DNA of 64,000 nt, taken from contig CP104974.1 in the NCBI GenBank assembly GCA_025452255.1, positions 1,427,001 through 1,491,000 of the forward strand. Direction: 5' to 3'. This DNA is from Devosia sp. A8/3-2 (lineage in GTDB: Bacteria; Pseudomonadota; Alphaproteobacteria; Rhizobiales; Devosiaceae). Positions 1 through 11,003 of this stretch are shown piece after piece (position 1 is the stretch's first letter; each line of letters opens with the position of its first letter). The position numbers and the translations under genes were made by a program. Below the pieces are notes generated by a model. It was not told the DNA's origin and did not search any database. It worked only from the letters and a program-made list of their open reading frames with translations.

Positions 1-904
1 CGGTCGAATGCATCACGGGGACCGGCTCCGCCCGCCTCTCCCTCATCGCCAGCGCATCCTGTTTCGGCGAGCGTTCAGAATCTGCGAGCATACTCGCGAC
101 TAAACTGGGAGACACTCTCGTACCCAACCGCTCGTGCCGTCCGCGTCACGTCATTGCCCTTGAAAAGCAACTGTCGTGCTGCCTGCATCCGCAGCGCTTT
201 CTGGTATTGAAGCGGGCTAGTCGCGGTGACCAATCTGAAATGCCGGTTAAAGGCCGGAACGCTCATAGCGGCGACTTCGGCAAGGGCCTTAATGGAGACA
301 TGTTCATCGAAGTGGGACCGCAGCCAATCGACTGCCTTGCGTATCTGCGCCAGACCACCCTCTTCCCAGACAAACTGCCGCAGCACGTGACCGTGCGCAC
401 TCTGCAGCAGGCGATACAGCAATTCTCGCTCCCGCGGTTTCGCCAGCGCAGCGATATCACCGGAGCATCCAGCAGTGCCAAATGCTGGTTCCGGGCTTCA
501 AGAAGATCAGGTGTTCCCTCCGCCACACTGAAGCTCGACAGTTCGGGAAGCGGCGGCAACAGAGGCAGATCGGTGAGCAGTTCGCTGAGCAGCACGGGAT
601 CGACCGTGAGTCCGACTGCCACATACGGATCTCGCCTCGCTGTCTCGTACAGGCACCGTGTCGCGGGTAGTTCGATCAGCGAGGCGAATGATTGTCCGGA
701 ACCCTGCTTCAGCGCTTGGTTTCCGATCACGAGCTGCTTGGTCCCTTGAAGCACCAGACAGAAGCCCGGGCCGCACATCGTGGTCTCTGCATCTCCGACA
801 CCGCGCGATAACGTCACGCTTACGCGCGGAATAGGCGTCGTGATCTGCGACGCGGCGAAATGGTTCAGCACGCGATCGCGCATTGTTTCGAGCAAGTCCT
901 GCAT
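1..904 (-). CDS. AraC family transcriptional regulator, frameshifted, continues past the left edge
   Basis: This is a DNA-binding regulator with an N-terminal AraC-type effector domain (from MQDLLETMRDRV at 904) and a C-terminal double helix-turn-helix (HFDEHVSIKALAEVAAMS, then RTARAVGYESVSQFSREYARRF). Two one-base shifts break it: one near 430-460 between the domains, and an extra A at position 77. The extra base makes a false stop after ARRF; without it the frame stays open to position 1, reading FERSPKQDALAMRER. The target genes are unknown. The quinone-reductase-like gene at 1407 is divergent and a plausible target, by position only. Confidence 0.85.
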
Positions 905-1112
905 AACCCAGACCTAATCAGAAGCGAGCGTATGCACAAGGCGGTCGATCCGATTAGGCAAAGATGGGATCGGATCCGACATTGTTTAAAAGTGGGAAAT
1001 CCCGACATTGCGGAACGGGAACGAACCGATGCCGAGAACCCGAAGTGCAGCGCCGGGAAGTGGCTCCCTGAACTCAGCACACACCCACGGAGTAGAATCG
1101 ATCACACGTAAC

Positions 1113-1240
1113 GATTTCAAGCATCTAATCCACGGCCAATGGGTCGCGAACGAGGGGCGGGGCACGCCAGTCCGCGCCTTGCCCTTGGCAGCACCTAGAT
1201 GTGGACAAAGCTCTTGCGGCCTCGCTGCATCGAGAGTGCA
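1113..1240 (+). pseudogene. Possible N-terminal remnant of an aldehyde dehydrogenase
   Basis: The 502-bp gap between the AraC gene and the next gene has no intact gene. One frame reads DFKHLIHGQWVANEGRGTP and, after a shift, the next piece reads DVDKALAASLHRE. This order resembles the first 60 residues of aldehyde dehydrogenases (an FxxxIxGxWV strand, then a DVDxALAAA helix). The usual NPATGE segment is missing and no catalytic domain follows. It could be chance similarity. Nothing else is visible between 905 and 1406. Confidence 0.28.
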
Positions 1241-1406
1241 GCATCGCCCGGGGCGACAAGCCTGACATCGGATGCGGTCCCTAGGCGCTCGATCCCTGAG
1301 CGCACGCTCCCGTTGCGATAGCTCAGCGAACGTCGCCTCGGCGTGCAGTTCCAAAATGTCGGCCCGATCCGACCCCCGAATCAATCAATATCAGGAGAAA
1401 ACCAAG

Positions 1407-2411
1407 ATGAGAGCCATGATCCTCGATGCGCTCGGTGGCCTCGATCGTATTCGCCTCGCGGAGATCGAAGATGCGCGCACCGGGTGCCAACGAGATGCGC
1501 GTCCGCATGAAGGCAAGTTGCATAAACTATCACGATTACGGCGTCGCCAGCGGCGCGGCACCAACAGAAGACGGTCGCATTTTGCTGACAGACGGCGCGG
1601 GAATTGTGGAGTCGATCGGCAGCGAGGTAACGGGCTTCCTGCCCGGTGACGCTGTGCTGACCTGCATCTTCCCACAATGGCGTTCGGGGCCACCGCAGGT
1701 CTCCGACTTTTCGCAAACGCCGGGAGATGGCGTGGACGGGGTCGCATGCGACGCGTTCACCGCGCAAGCAGCGCTGTTCACCCGGGTGCCGCGCGGCTAC
1801 AGCATGGCAGAGGCAGCGACGGTAACGACCGCTGGCGTCACCGCGTGGCGCGCGTTGCTGGTGAACGGGCCCCTCAAGGCCGGTGAAACAGTGCTGGTGC
1901 AGGGTTCGGGCGGCGTGTCGCTCTATGCCCTGCAGATCGCCAAGGCGCTAGGCGCCAGAGTGATCGCAACATCCTCCTCCCCGGACAAGCTCGCTCGGCT
2001 GCGGGCGCTCGGCGCGGACCATGTCATCAACTATCGCGACGAGCCGGAATGGGGTCGCCTTGCACACGAATGGACCGGCGGCAAGGGCGTCGACCACGTC
2101 GTCGACGTAGGGGGCCGGCTACCCTTCCGCAGTCTATTGAAGCCGTGAAGATCGGTGGCCATATCGCGATGATCGGCATTCTCGGCGGCATGCATGCCAC
2201 AATCCCAATGATTCCGGTTTTCGCCAAGCAGATCCGGCTCCGGGGCTGTCTCAACGGCAGCTGGCAGGACCAGTCTGACTCGGTCGAGTTTCTGGCCACA
2301 CACGACATCAAGCCGGTTGTCGATCGCAGTTTCAGGCTTGAGGATTTAGCGGAGGCGTTCCGGTACGAGAAATCCGGGTTGCATTTTGGCAAGATCGTTA
2401 TCGAGATCTAA
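1407..2411 (+). CDS. Zinc-independent medium-chain dehydrogenase / NADPH:quinone reductase-like, frameshifted
   Basis: About 334 residues once joined. The ATG at 1407 (MRAMILDALGG) follows an AGGAG site at 1392. The N-terminal GroES-like domain has SCINYHDYGV; the Rossmann domain has VLVQGSGGVSLYALQIAKALGARVI broken here as VLVQGSGGVSLYAL then QIAKALGARVI, followed by GADHVINYRDEPEW. The C-terminus ends FGKIVIEI. No structural-zinc cysteine cluster is seen, so a quinone-oxidoreductase type enzyme that uses NAD(P)H is likely. Frameshifts lie near 1475 and near 2110. The substrate is unknown. Confidence 0.82.
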
Positions 2412-2549
2412 GACAATGCTAGCATAGGCCCCCAGCGGGCGTGCGAGCCACGCCTGTCGGATACAAGCAGTATGACCCGACGATTGAAACCGAGATCCAC
2501 GGCACCGGCCCAATCGGCACAGAGGGTGCAACCTGCAGGAAACGGAGCA

Positions 2550-3518
2550 ATGCTCAATCGCTTTTTAGATATCGATGGGGGTCTTCTATTGACACTCGAT
2601 GCGCTATTTCGGGAAAAAAAACGTAACCCATGCTGCTGATCGGCTAGGCATAACGCAACCAGCTCTGTCAGCGCGTCTCACACGACTACGTGCTATGTTG
2701 GAAGACCCGCTATTTACTCCCGCAGCTAGCGGACGCGGTATGGTGCCGACGCCGCACGCCCTAGCAATGCAGCCAGAATTAGCAAGGCTTCTAGACCGTC
2801 TGAACGACTTCGCCAATGTCGCCCTTGCGTTCGACCCTGCAACAAGCACCCGAATTTTCCGCATCGCCGCTACCGACAACCCCGCAGCGATCCCGGCGCC
2901 AGATCTTATACCTGAAATAAAGTTACGAGCACTGGCATTCGCCTTGCTTTTGTTTTTCCTGACAAAGCCGGGATATCTTCTCATTTGCAGCAGGGTGAAA
3001 TCGATCTTTTCATCGGAGCTCCTGGAGATACCGGAAGTGGAATGATGGGCAGGACCTTGTTTGACGATGCTTTTGTGACGGCCCAGCGACGAGGCCATCC
3101 GCGTGGTAAGGGGCCCCTGGATCTCGACACTTTTTGCCAGCTAGAACATCTACTGATCTCGAGCGTCGGCGGCAATTTTTCAGGGGTGATTGATAGTAGT
3201 CTCGCAAACCTTGGGCGCTCACGACGGGTCGCTGTGTCCATCCAAAGTTATGCGCTAGCACCGGTCGTTCTGGCACAAAGCGATTTCTTATGCACTCTGC
3301 CGCGCCGCTTCCTGCAAAAATTTACTGATGCGCTGGAGTTGTTTCAGCCGCCCCTAACGCTCCAAAACTTCCAATTGAACGCGTTTTGGCACGAGCGCAT
3401 GAACAACGACCCAGCGCATGTCTGGCTGAGGGAGCAAGTTTTCGAAGTCGCGCGTCCAAGGTCGTACTTGAAAGGATCCGCCGACGAATGTCGCCGGCGG
3501 ATCCCCGATCTGGTCTAG
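2550..3518 (+). CDS. LysR family transcriptional regulator, frameshifted
   Basis: The N-terminal winged helix-turn-helix (NVTHAADRLGITQPALSARL) is followed by a LysR substrate-binding domain (GEIDLFIGAPGDTGSGMM). The true start is probably ATG 2550 (MLNRFLDIDGG) behind a GGAG site; it joins the helix-turn-helix only if the run of eight A near 2616-2623 is read as seven. A second disruption lies between 2900 and 2990. The full length would be about 322 residues, normal for the family. It is convergent with the metallo-hydrolase at 3522, and no divergent target is evident. Its bases look more AT-rich than the core genes, consistent with foreign origin. Confidence 0.8.
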
Positions 3519-3521
3519 GAG

Positions 3522-4489
3522 CTATTCCGTTTCGCGGTCGCGGTATTCTACCGGGTGCCACTTGAACGAAGCTTCGCCGTGTTCACTGACGTGGCCTACG
3601 CCCGGGAAGGGATGATGAGGCGCTGCCACCAGTTGGCGTTCGTCCGCAAGATCAGAGAAAGCCTCAATCCGCATCGCCGCAGCCTGATCGGGTGCGACGT
3701 CGTAGACGATCGTGGTCTGTGGGGAAGGGAACTGGATCGCGGGGACGTGCACGAGATCGCCGATAAAGATGATAGATTCTTCTCCGCTGGAGACAGTGAA
3801 GAACGCACTACCCGGAGTGTGGCCGGGATGCACGGTAGCGACAATACCCGGTAGGACGTTCTCGGTCCCCTTGAATTGGTCGATTTGGCCAGTCTTCTCG
3901 TAGACGCCGATTGTTTTCTCGGCCTCCTCGAAGTACTGCAGGGCATAGCCCGTTTCCTCCGAGTTCTGCGGGTTTAGGAAGAAGTCAACGTCGGCTTCGG
4001 CGACATGGACAGTGGCGTTTGGAAACGCAGGATTCTCGCCGATCACAAGACCGCCCGTGTGATCGGTGTGGATGTGTGTGATCAGGATGTCCGTGATGTC
4101 TGAAGGGGCGATTGCGATCGCTTCAAGGCCGGTCAAGAGCTTCCCCCAAGGCCCGGGCCAAAGAATTGACCAGCCCCGGTGTCTACGAGAATCCGGCGTT
4201 CTCCGTCTTCGATGAGGTAGACGTTAATGGAACCTTCTGTCGGGTTTTGAAGGAAGGACTTTTTGAGAAGTTCGTCGACCTCCGACTGCGTCGTGCCTGT
4301 CAGCAGCTGATGCAAATCTTGCGGGACGGTGCCGTCCGATAGAGCCGTAATCTTCATATGCCCCAGCATGAAGCTGTAACTGTCAACCTCAGGGGTCGAG
4401 CTGATCGCCAAGGGACCGGCCAAGGCGGCGGAAGTGAATGACAGTGCCAAGCCGAGAACTGCGGAAAGCGAGGAAACACGGATATGCAT
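3522..4489 (-). CDS. Secreted metallo-beta-lactamase fold hydrolase, frameshifted
   Basis: The start at 4489 (MHIRVSSLSAVLGLALS) is preceded by AGGAG and gives a clear signal peptide ending near SAALAG, so the protein is exported to the periplasm. It carries the zinc motif HIHTDHTGG, then VHPGHTPGSAFF and GDLVH, which supply further zinc ligands. The length is about 322 residues. This is the glyoxalase II/AHL-lactonase-like superfamily; the substrate cannot be deduced. One frameshift lies near 4133, between GQFFGPGLG and LTGLEAIAIAP. Confidence 0.85.
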
Positions 4490-4744
4490 AAAATATCTCC
4501 TGAAGTTGTGTCTGGTTTCCGAAGATGGCGCAGTGGATCTCGGATATGAAATGCCTTCCATAAATTGGACCTATGTCTACGGCTTATGACAGTGCTTCTG
4601 GCTTGGGCATGACCCAATCTGGTGAGACGAGCCACCGCGGTTCTTACACAGCCTCGGGTCAGAAGCGGGCCTGCATTTGGGGGTGGAACCGATCTGTCTT
4701 TCTGGCTGCGTTCGCAGACGAGGCAGCCTTCATCATCTCGCAAA

Positions 4745-5140
4745 TCAAACGCCAAAGGATCGGGCCTGCCCTTGCCACCCTGTCGGGCGCAGAAATTGCT
4801 CCCATGTGAGGCTGTTCGGATTTATGCCCCGGCTCCACGCAAGATCCCGATCCTTGCGATAATAGCCATAGCCGGTAGCGTATTCGACCATGCCCAATAG
4901 TTCGCGCACCGAGAGTTCGTTCGCCGCAAAATTAGGGAAGTGATGGAGCAACCTCCCGGGTATAAGCCGAACTATAGGCGGCCTTCCGCCCCGTGACGCG
5001 GGTGAACGTGGCGACCATTTCCTCGGGCGAGAATGTCGCCGATGACCGGCATGGATTTGCCTGCATATTTTTCCGGATCGGAGAATATCTCCGGGATTGC
5101 CGGCCCCGTTGCTCACCTTCTTTTCGAACTCAGGGGTAAC
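4745..5140 (-). pseudogene. NmrA-like NAD(P)-binding protein, C-terminal remnant
   Basis: Joined across at least two frameshifts the minus strand reads IPEIFSDPEKYAGKSMPVIG, SPEEMVATFTRVTGRKAAYS, LLHHFPNFAANELSVRELLG and ATGYGYYRKDRDLAWSRGIN. This is the substrate-domain half of NmrA/HSCARG-type NAD(P)-binding regulators. The N-terminal Rossmann GxxGxxG part is not found upstream, so the gene is truncated rather than only shifted. Family members sense NAD(P)/NAD(P)H or act as reductases; this copy is probably inactive. Confidence 0.6.
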
Positions 5141-5345
5141 ACGGTTATTGCTGCTCGGGAGTACATCGACACGGCTCACGCTGTAGCGCAGTTCAGTGCC
5201 GAGAAATAGGAGTGATCTATTTAGGCTGCTTCTTGCGGGGAGGCAGCGCATCTAAACTGTGCGTTGAACACTTCCGGCCCGATAGGGTCGAAAGTGTTTT
5301 GACATGACCACGAACCTCACGTGGGTCGGTGTCTGACCCGTTGCC

Positions 5346-5777
5346 TCAGTAAGCGTAGGCTCTCGCCATCGCGTCCTCGCCACCAAGGGCCGAGATCAGC
5401 GTCAGCGGGTTCCAGTAATCCTGATAGCGCGCAATCCTGCCGTCACGCAAATGCAGCACGCAGATATACTTCTGATCGTATGGAAGGTTCGTTCTGGACC
5501 CGCGACCTTGGCAGGTCGCTTCGAAGATGACGGCATCTGCCAGCGGATAGACCGTTTCCAGAATGAAGTCACCGAATTCGAGCAGTGGCGCCGGGCGGGT
5601 GGCATGGGCGGCAATATTGGCCTTGCCGATCAATTGCTCTGGGGTGCCTGCAGGTGCAAACGGGTAGTCCAGAACAGCGTCTTCAGTGAACAGATCGAGG
5701 AAGTCCGTGGCCTCGGCGGCCTTATCGCCCAAGGCAGCGCGAACGAGTTCGAAGAGGGATGGATACTTGTTGGGCAT
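5346..5777 (-). CDS. SnoaL-like / NTF2-fold protein
   Basis: A 143-residue intact ORF starting MPNKYPSLFELVRAALGDKA. It has the NTF2-like pattern of an N-terminal helix pair, FLDLFTEDAVLDYPFAP, GKANIAAH, and a C-terminal strand set ending RDGRIARYQDYWNPL. Such small alpha+beta barrels bind or isomerise hydrophobic metabolites. It is divergent from the TetR gene at 5834 with 56 bp between them, so it is a likely target of that regulator (inference). One of the few intact genes in this part of the window. Confidence 0.8.
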   Translation of the reverse strand: MPNKYPSLFELVRAALGDKAAEATDFLDLFTEDAVLDYPFAPAGTPEQLIGKANIAAHATRPAPLLEFGDFILETVYPLADAVIFEATCQGRGSRTNLPYDQKYICVLHLRDGRIARYQDYWNPLTLISALGGEDAMARAYAY

Positions 5778-5833
5778 AGCAGTTTCTCATATGGTTGGAA
5801 CGGTATCGTATCAGCCAAATAGGTAGGCTTTCG

Positions 5834-6452
5834 ATGGAACGCAAGAGTTCCGACCAAAAAACAAGAGTGCCATCCGGCGCGGCAGTGCAGAAGGTCGAAC
5901 TGACCGAGGCGCTTTATCGCGCCTTTTTCCGCGAATGGGCTGAACATGGCTTTTCCGCGCTCAGCCTTGAACGGGTAGCGGCGCGCCGGAGCTGGGAAAG
6001 CCGCGATCTATCGGCGCTGGCCGGGAAAACTGCAATTTGCCGACGAGGCGATCACGGCCCTAGGGCTCACCCTAGCCACCTTCGAGGACAGGGGCTCGCT
6101 TGATGCAGACGTCAGGGCGTTTCACCTTCATCTGCGTAGCGTATTGAGACATCCCCCGGTGCGCCGAATACTTCCTGATATCCTTGCCGAAGCTGCCCGC
6201 TCAAGTGAGATGCAAGCGATCAGCGAGCGCGTCAGCGCAGACACGGCGCGAGGAGGCTAAAAGGTCATCGACCGGGCGATTGCACGCGGAGAATTGCCAG
6301 CGGCGCTTGATCGCGCGGTCGCCCTCGATTTTTTGCCCTCTTCGATCTATTGGCGGATGCTGGTGACCAAAAGTTCTTTGTCTGCGGTGCAACTGGACCT
6401 GCATGCCAAAGGAACGACAGCAGCGCTCAAGGCCTTGGCATCGACGCACTGA
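5834..6452 (+). CDS. TetR family transcriptional regulator, frameshifted
   Basis: Starts MERKSSDQKTR at 5834. The N-terminal helix-turn-helix is FFREWAEHGFSALSLERVA, then a shift near 6005-6020 leads to a frame reading KLQFADEAITALGLTLATFE. The effector domain continues through VRRILPDILAEAARSSEM to ALKALASTH and a TGA at 6450. An in-frame TAA near 6258 (after SADTARGG) or a pair of shifts further damages it. The total would be about 205 residues, normal for TetR. It may be a real pseudogene; the local bases alone cannot decide. Confidence 0.68.
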
Positions 6453-6603
6453 GAGCGCGACCACAGGGGGAACTCATACTTTACTGGCGAGGTCCGGAAA
6501 GGGGTGGTTTGCAGACAGTCAGCTTTCAGGGTGGCGCACCCGGAAAGCTGGCATCGCTCGGCATAGTGCCGGGTCTAGCTGTGGTTTGGCATCACCAGCT
6601 GTT

Positions 6604-6630
6604 GGCACCGGTGCAAAAAACACCGGTGCC
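6604..6630. terminator. Perfect hairpin between convergent genes
   Basis: GGCACCGGTG and CACCGGTGCC form a perfect 10-bp stem around a CAAAAAA loop. It sits between the TetR gene (+) and the hydrolase (-), 10 bp past the hydrolase stop. On the + strand only TTT follows, so it is a weak intrinsic terminator or a shared transcription barrier. The 150 bp between the TetR stop and this hairpin hold nothing recognisable. Confidence 0.55.
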
Positions 6631-6639
6631 TTTCCATCG

Positions 6640-7742
6640 TTATGCGCTGAGGTGCTGCTCGAAGAAGGACTGCAGCTTGTCGAACGGAATTAAATCCACC
6701 CGGTCGTAAAGATCAGTGTGGCTGGCACCCGGAATGATCATGAGTTCCTTCGGCTCCGCCGCAGCCGCGTAAGCGGTTTCTGCTGAAATAGCGGGAGTGA
6801 GCGTTCTCGCCATGAAGCAGCAGGACCGGTCGTGGCGCGATCTCCGCAATATAGCTCAGCAGAGGCATGTTCATGAATGACAGTGGTGTTGTCATGGACC
6901 ATGAGTTGCCCGAATTGACCGCTCGTGGATGGTAGCCACGCGGCGTGCTATAATAGTCGTGATAGTCAACGAGGAACTGCGCTTCGCCGCCTTTCAGCTC
7001 GTTGTAGGCCGGACCATACGCCGGTGTTCCATTTTCCGCATCCTGCCAACGCTGCCGGCTCAATTGCTCAAGCGTCTGCGTGCGTTGTTCGAGGGTTACG
7101 CTGTCGTTGTAACCGCGCTGACATGACGCGGGTCATATCATACATCGTGCTCGCGACGACTGCTTTGACGCGCTTGTCGGCGGCGACGGCGTTCAAGGCC
7201 ATGCCGCCCCAGCCGCAGACGCCAATGATACCGATGCGTTCGCGGTCTACTGACGGCTGCAGGCCGAGGAAGTCCACAGCCGCATTGAAGTCTTCGGTGT
7301 TGATATCGGGGGAGGCGATGTTGCGAGGCTCGCCGCCACTTTCCCCGGTATAGGACGGGTCAAAAGCAAGTGTGACGAACCCGCGTTCGGCCATGGTCTG
7401 CGCATAAAGCCCCGACGACTGCTCCTTGACCGCCCCGAACGGACCGCCAACGGCGATGGCGGGCAGGCGCTCATCCGAACGGCCCTGCGGCGAATAAAGG
7501 TCGCCTGCCAGCGTGATGCCATAGCGGTTGGTGAAGCTGACCTTCTGGTGGTCGACAAGGTCGCTTTTGGGGAACACCTTGTCCCACTCTTCATTCGACT
7601 GGGCCAATGCCGGTGCTCCGGCAAGGGCACCAAGGCTGAGCGCCGCAACACTGACGCCGGTCATTTTGAGAAGATTGCGCCGTCCCTCGCTGACGACGTT
7701 TGGGTTATCTGGGGCTTGTTTCTTGTCGAAATGCGTTTGCAT
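6640..7742 (-). CDS. Exported alpha/beta hydrolase, dienelactone-hydrolase-like, frameshifted
   Basis: The start at 7742 (MQTHFDKKQAPDNPN) has AAAGGAG upstream. Residues 20-45 (EGRRNLLKMTGVSVAALSLG, then APALAQ) look like a Tat-type signal with an RR motif. The fold shows GDLYSPQGRSDERLPAIAVGG, the nucleophile elbow GVCGWGGMAL (Cys in place of Ser, as in dienelactone hydrolases) and the catalytic-His strand PGASHTDLYDR. About 367 residues. Frameshifts lie near 7110 and near 6815. It is divergent from the LysR gene at 7889 (146-bp gap), which probably controls it. Confidence 0.82.
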
Positions 7743-7888
7743 CTGGGGCTCCTTTGCCGGTGAAGGAGTGAGGGGGCGTATCGCCACCCTATCCCGGTGC
7801 CAATAAAGATAGGGGATCGCGGGCATCTGATTAGACGTTGCAATCCGAATGGACTTATCCAATGGTGACATAAATCATTGGGTGGCCC

Positions 7889-8780
7889 ATGAAGCGAGAA
7901 GACCTCAATGACATGCTCTGGTTTCTCGTTGTTGCTGAGGAGCGCAGCTTTACCAAGGCCGCGGCCAAGCTGGGTACGTCGCAATCAACGTTAAGCCAGA
8001 CCATCAAGCGGCTGGAGGGGCGCTCGGGCCTGCGCCTGCTGGCACGAACGACCTGGAGTGTTTCGCCCACCGAGGTTGGTGAGCGTCTGATGCGCTCGCT
8101 GGCACCGCGCATACGTGACATTGATGCGGATATTGATGCGCTGATGGCTTTTCGCGACAAACCGTCCGGCCTTGTCCGCATCACTCTGGCCGATTACGCA
8201 CTGGAAAGCGTCGTTTGGCCAAAACTCCGACCGATCATGAGCCAATATCCGGACGTCAAGCTCAGAGCTCAACAGCGATAATGGGATGAACAATATCGTC
8301 GAGGAACGCTTCGACGCTGGCGTCCGGCTCGGCGAAAGCGTCGACAAGGATATGATTGCCGTCCGTATCAGCCCCGACTGGCGCCCGGTCGTGGTGGGTT
8401 CGCCGGGTTATTTCGCAGGACGTACCGAGCCAGAACATCCCGAAGAGCTTATCGAGCACAATTGTATCAATCAGCGGCACAACAGCTCTGGCGGTCTTTA
8501 TGCTCGGGAATTTGCCAAGGACGGCCGGGACCTGCGTATCCGCGTCGATGGCCAACTGACGTTCAATGGCTCGTATGCGCAGCTTGACGCGGCGTTGAAC
8601 GGCTATGGGCTCGCCTATCTGCCCGAGAGTGTCGCACGGCCGCATATCGATAGCGGAACTCTGGTGCAGGTGCTCGATGATTGGTCGCCGATGTTTTCGG
8701 GCTATTACCTCTATTACCCAAGCCGTCGCCAGAATTCGCCGGCCTTCTCGGTGGTCATCGACGCCTTGCGCATGCGGTGA
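7889..8780 (+). CDS. LysR family transcriptional regulator, frameshifted
   Basis: About 297 residues. N-terminal winged helix MKREDLNDMLWFLVVAEERS with SFTKAAAKLGTSQSTLSQTI; the effector domain continues DAGVRLGESVDKDMIAV to VVIDALRMR. One extra base near 8270-8280 creates a false stop after KLRAQQR; in the other frame NGMNNIVEERFDAGVRLG continues smoothly. It is divergent from the Tat-exported hydrolase and 86 bp upstream of the MFS gene, so either may be its target (inference from position). Confidence 0.85.
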
Positions 8781-8865
8781 GCCACCGATTAATGTCGCAG
8801 ATGGATAAGTCCTAGCGGATTGGGCCATCTAATCTCGACAGTCGATCTGCCCTAGCTTGCTGGCC

Positions 8866-10067
8866 ATGAACCAGCACATCACTTTGAAGCATTCCGATTC
8901 CAAAATCCCGGCCGCAGCATGGGGTGCCGTATTTTCGATGGCCTTGTGCGTAGCAGTGCTCATCGCCTCGGAATTCATGCCGGTGAGCCTGCTTTCGCCC
9001 ATCGCCACGGACCTCGGCATTTCCGAAGGCGTGACGGGGCAGGCGATTTCGATATCCGGCGTTTTTGCCGTGCTCACCAGCCTGTTCGTTGCCGGCGCAA
9101 CCCGCAGGATTGATAGACGCTTGGTCATCAGCGGCTTTTCCGCCCTGCTGATTGTTTCAGGCACCATCGTCACGCTCACCCCCAATTTCGCATTGCTGAT
9201 GTTCGGCCGGGCGCTGCTTGGACTTGCCATCGGCGGCTTCTGGTCGATGTCCACCTCGATCGTCATGCGGCTGGTTCCGGCTGGGCAAGTGTCCAAGGGG
9301 CTTGCCATGATCAACGCCGGCAATGCCATTGCGGCCACCATATCGGCTCCGCTAGGCAGCATGCTGGGGGAATATCTCGGCTGGCGCGGTGCATTCTTCT
9401 TTGTCGTACCCATCGCTGTCCCGGCATTCGTCTGGCAACTCGTCAGCTTACCCTCCCTGCCGCCGCGCAGCAGCGAGGGCTCGCCGAATGTTTTCAAGCT
9501 GCTGCTGCGTCGCCCCGTGCGGCTCGGCATGGCCTCCACCGCAATGCTCTTTATGGGTCAGTTTTCCCTATTCACCTATCTGCGGCCCTATCTGGAGCAG
9601 GTCACCGGCCTCAACGTGTCGATGCTTTCGTTGGTCCTCCTGATTATGGGCCTCGCCGGCATTGGCGGCACCTATGTGATTAGCCGGCTGCTGACGACCC
9701 GGCTGTTCAGCCTTGTCATTGCCATCCCCCTCGTCATGGCAGTGATCGCCGCCATGCTCGTGGTTTTTGCTGCCACCCCTCTGGCCGTCGCCGCGCTGCT
9801 GCTGGCCCGGGGCGCGTTCGGCACGGCGGCGCCAGTTGGTTGGGGCACTGGCTGAGCAAGGTTCTGCCCGAGGACGCCGAAGCCGGCGGCGGTCTGCAGG
9901 TCGCTACCATCCAACTCGCCATCACCATCGGCGCTGCAGGCGGCGGTGTCCTGTTCGACGCGGTCGGCTGGTGGAGCCCCTTCGCGCTCGGGGCCGGCCT
10001 CCTCTGCGGCTCGTCCCTTCTTGCCGTCGCAGCATGGCGATCCAGCCCGGAGATATCACCGACATGA
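8866..10067 (+). CDS. MFS transporter, sugar-efflux/chloramphenicol-resistance type, frameshifted
   Basis: About 400 residues from ATG 8866 (MNQHITLKHSDSK). Roughly twelve hydrophobic segments are seen, with the MFS loop motif ARRIDRRLV region between helices 2 and 3 and GRALLGLAIGGFWSMS, as in AraJ/YdhP-type drug and sugar exporters of the inner membrane. One shift near 9830-9840 separates ARGAFGTAAPVGW from LSKVLPEDAEAGGGLQVA. The stop overlaps the next start (ATGA at 10064), so the two genes are translationally coupled. Confidence 0.85.
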
Positions 10068-10531
10068 AAACCGCCCTCAAACATCTGCCGCGCAGTATCG
10101 CTTTGGCGGTCGCGATGGCGCTGCCACTAATTCCGACCGCTTTTGGACAGAGCGGTGCTCTAGACGAACAGGAGACAGCCATGAGGATCGGTATCGAAGT
10201 CGGCGGCACTGTCGTGACCGCAGTCCTTTACGACAATCCGTCAGCGCGGGATTTCGCGGCCATGCTGCCGCTCGATCTTGACATCGAGAACTACGGCAAC
10301 AACGAAAAGATCGCCTATCTGCCCCGCAAGCTAACCAACGAAGGCGCTGGCCCCTTCAGCAACGAGGCGCAGGGCGACCTCGCCTATTACGCCCCCGGGG
10401 CAACATCATTTTCTACTACGCCAACTACCAGTACTCGAGCGGGCTGATCCGGTTGGGCCACATCGAAGGCGGCCTCCGGCCGCTGCTCAGAACAAGACAG
10501 CTATCGCGTCCACATCGAACTGATGGAGTAG
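10064..10531 (+). CDS. Exported cyclophilin-like domain protein, frameshifted
   Basis: Starts MKTALKHLPRSIALAVAMAL, a signal peptide ending near AFGQ. The body shows the small cyclophilin-like fold of the YkgL/TM1367 type: GTVVTAVLYDNPSARDFAAM, LPLDLDIENYGNNEKIAYLP and GDLAYYAPWGN (the last after a one-base correction near 10398). A second shift near 10470 leads to the true end DSYRVHIELME and a TAG at 10529. No peptidyl-prolyl isomerase residues can be assigned. It overlaps the MFS stop by four bases, so it belongs to that operon. Confidence 0.75.
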
Positions 10532-10541
10532 GGGAAACGCC

Positions 10542-10805
10542 ATGTGCGATGTCGCTATCGATAGTACCACGTCGTCCATATCCGGGCTCTGCCAGATGCC
10601 AAGTGAGAATGCGGCGCTCCAAATAATTCAACGTACCGTTTTCAACTGGCAGCAGGCACGCGTTCACAAACTGCTCCAGCAACTTGACGATCGCTCGCTG
10701 GCCGATATCGGACTGACTAAATTTCCAACGGTATTGGACAAGGCTTCGGATGTAGCGGTCGGGCTTCTGGGTGCTCCAACTTTCAAGAAAAATGACCAAT
10801 ACTAG
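10542..10805 (+). CDS. DUF1127-like small protein
   Basis: An 87-residue ORF. The middle (NWQQARVHKLLQQLDDRSLA followed by DIGLTKFP) fits DUF1127/YjiS-like proteins, whose hallmark is an Arg-rich helix followed by LDDRxLxDIGL. The Arg content is lower than usual. Such proteins in alphaproteobacteria take part in RNA turnover and phosphate or carbon adaptation. It begins 10 bp after the cyclophilin-like gene and may share its transcript. Confidence 0.6.
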   Translation: MCDVAIDSTTSSISGLCQMPSENAALQIIQRTVFNWQQARVHKLLQQLDDRSLADIGLTKFPTVLDKASDVAVGLLGAPTFKKNDQY

Positions 10806-10820
10806 AAACCGTCCTGCACG

Positions 10821-10925
10821 GCCGGTGTGACATCCGCTTTGAAGCAGATCGCGCTCGCCGATGTGGCTGAAGGCCGCCGGGCCATGGATGAACGCCGGGC
10901 CATAAAGCCCCTGCTGTGCGTCTAA
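10821..10925 (+). pseudogene. C-terminal tail of a zinc-type alcohol dehydrogenase
   Basis: An open frame with no start codon reads AGVTSALKQIALADVAEGRR, then AMDERRAIKPLLCV, and stops at 10923. Ending in a VxEGxRAMDERRAIK block is typical of the last 30 residues of several zinc-dependent alcohol dehydrogenases. No catalytic or Rossmann part precedes it: the DUF1127-like gene is directly upstream. It looks like a deletion remnant. The other bases from 10806 to 11003 show nothing else. Confidence 0.5.
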
Positions 10926-11003
10926 TGGTTCCACCTCCCACTGCAATCGCTGGCGAAGGCCCAAAGCGGCTTCCCTGCGCCCCCATTTTCTCGGAGATGA
11001 GAT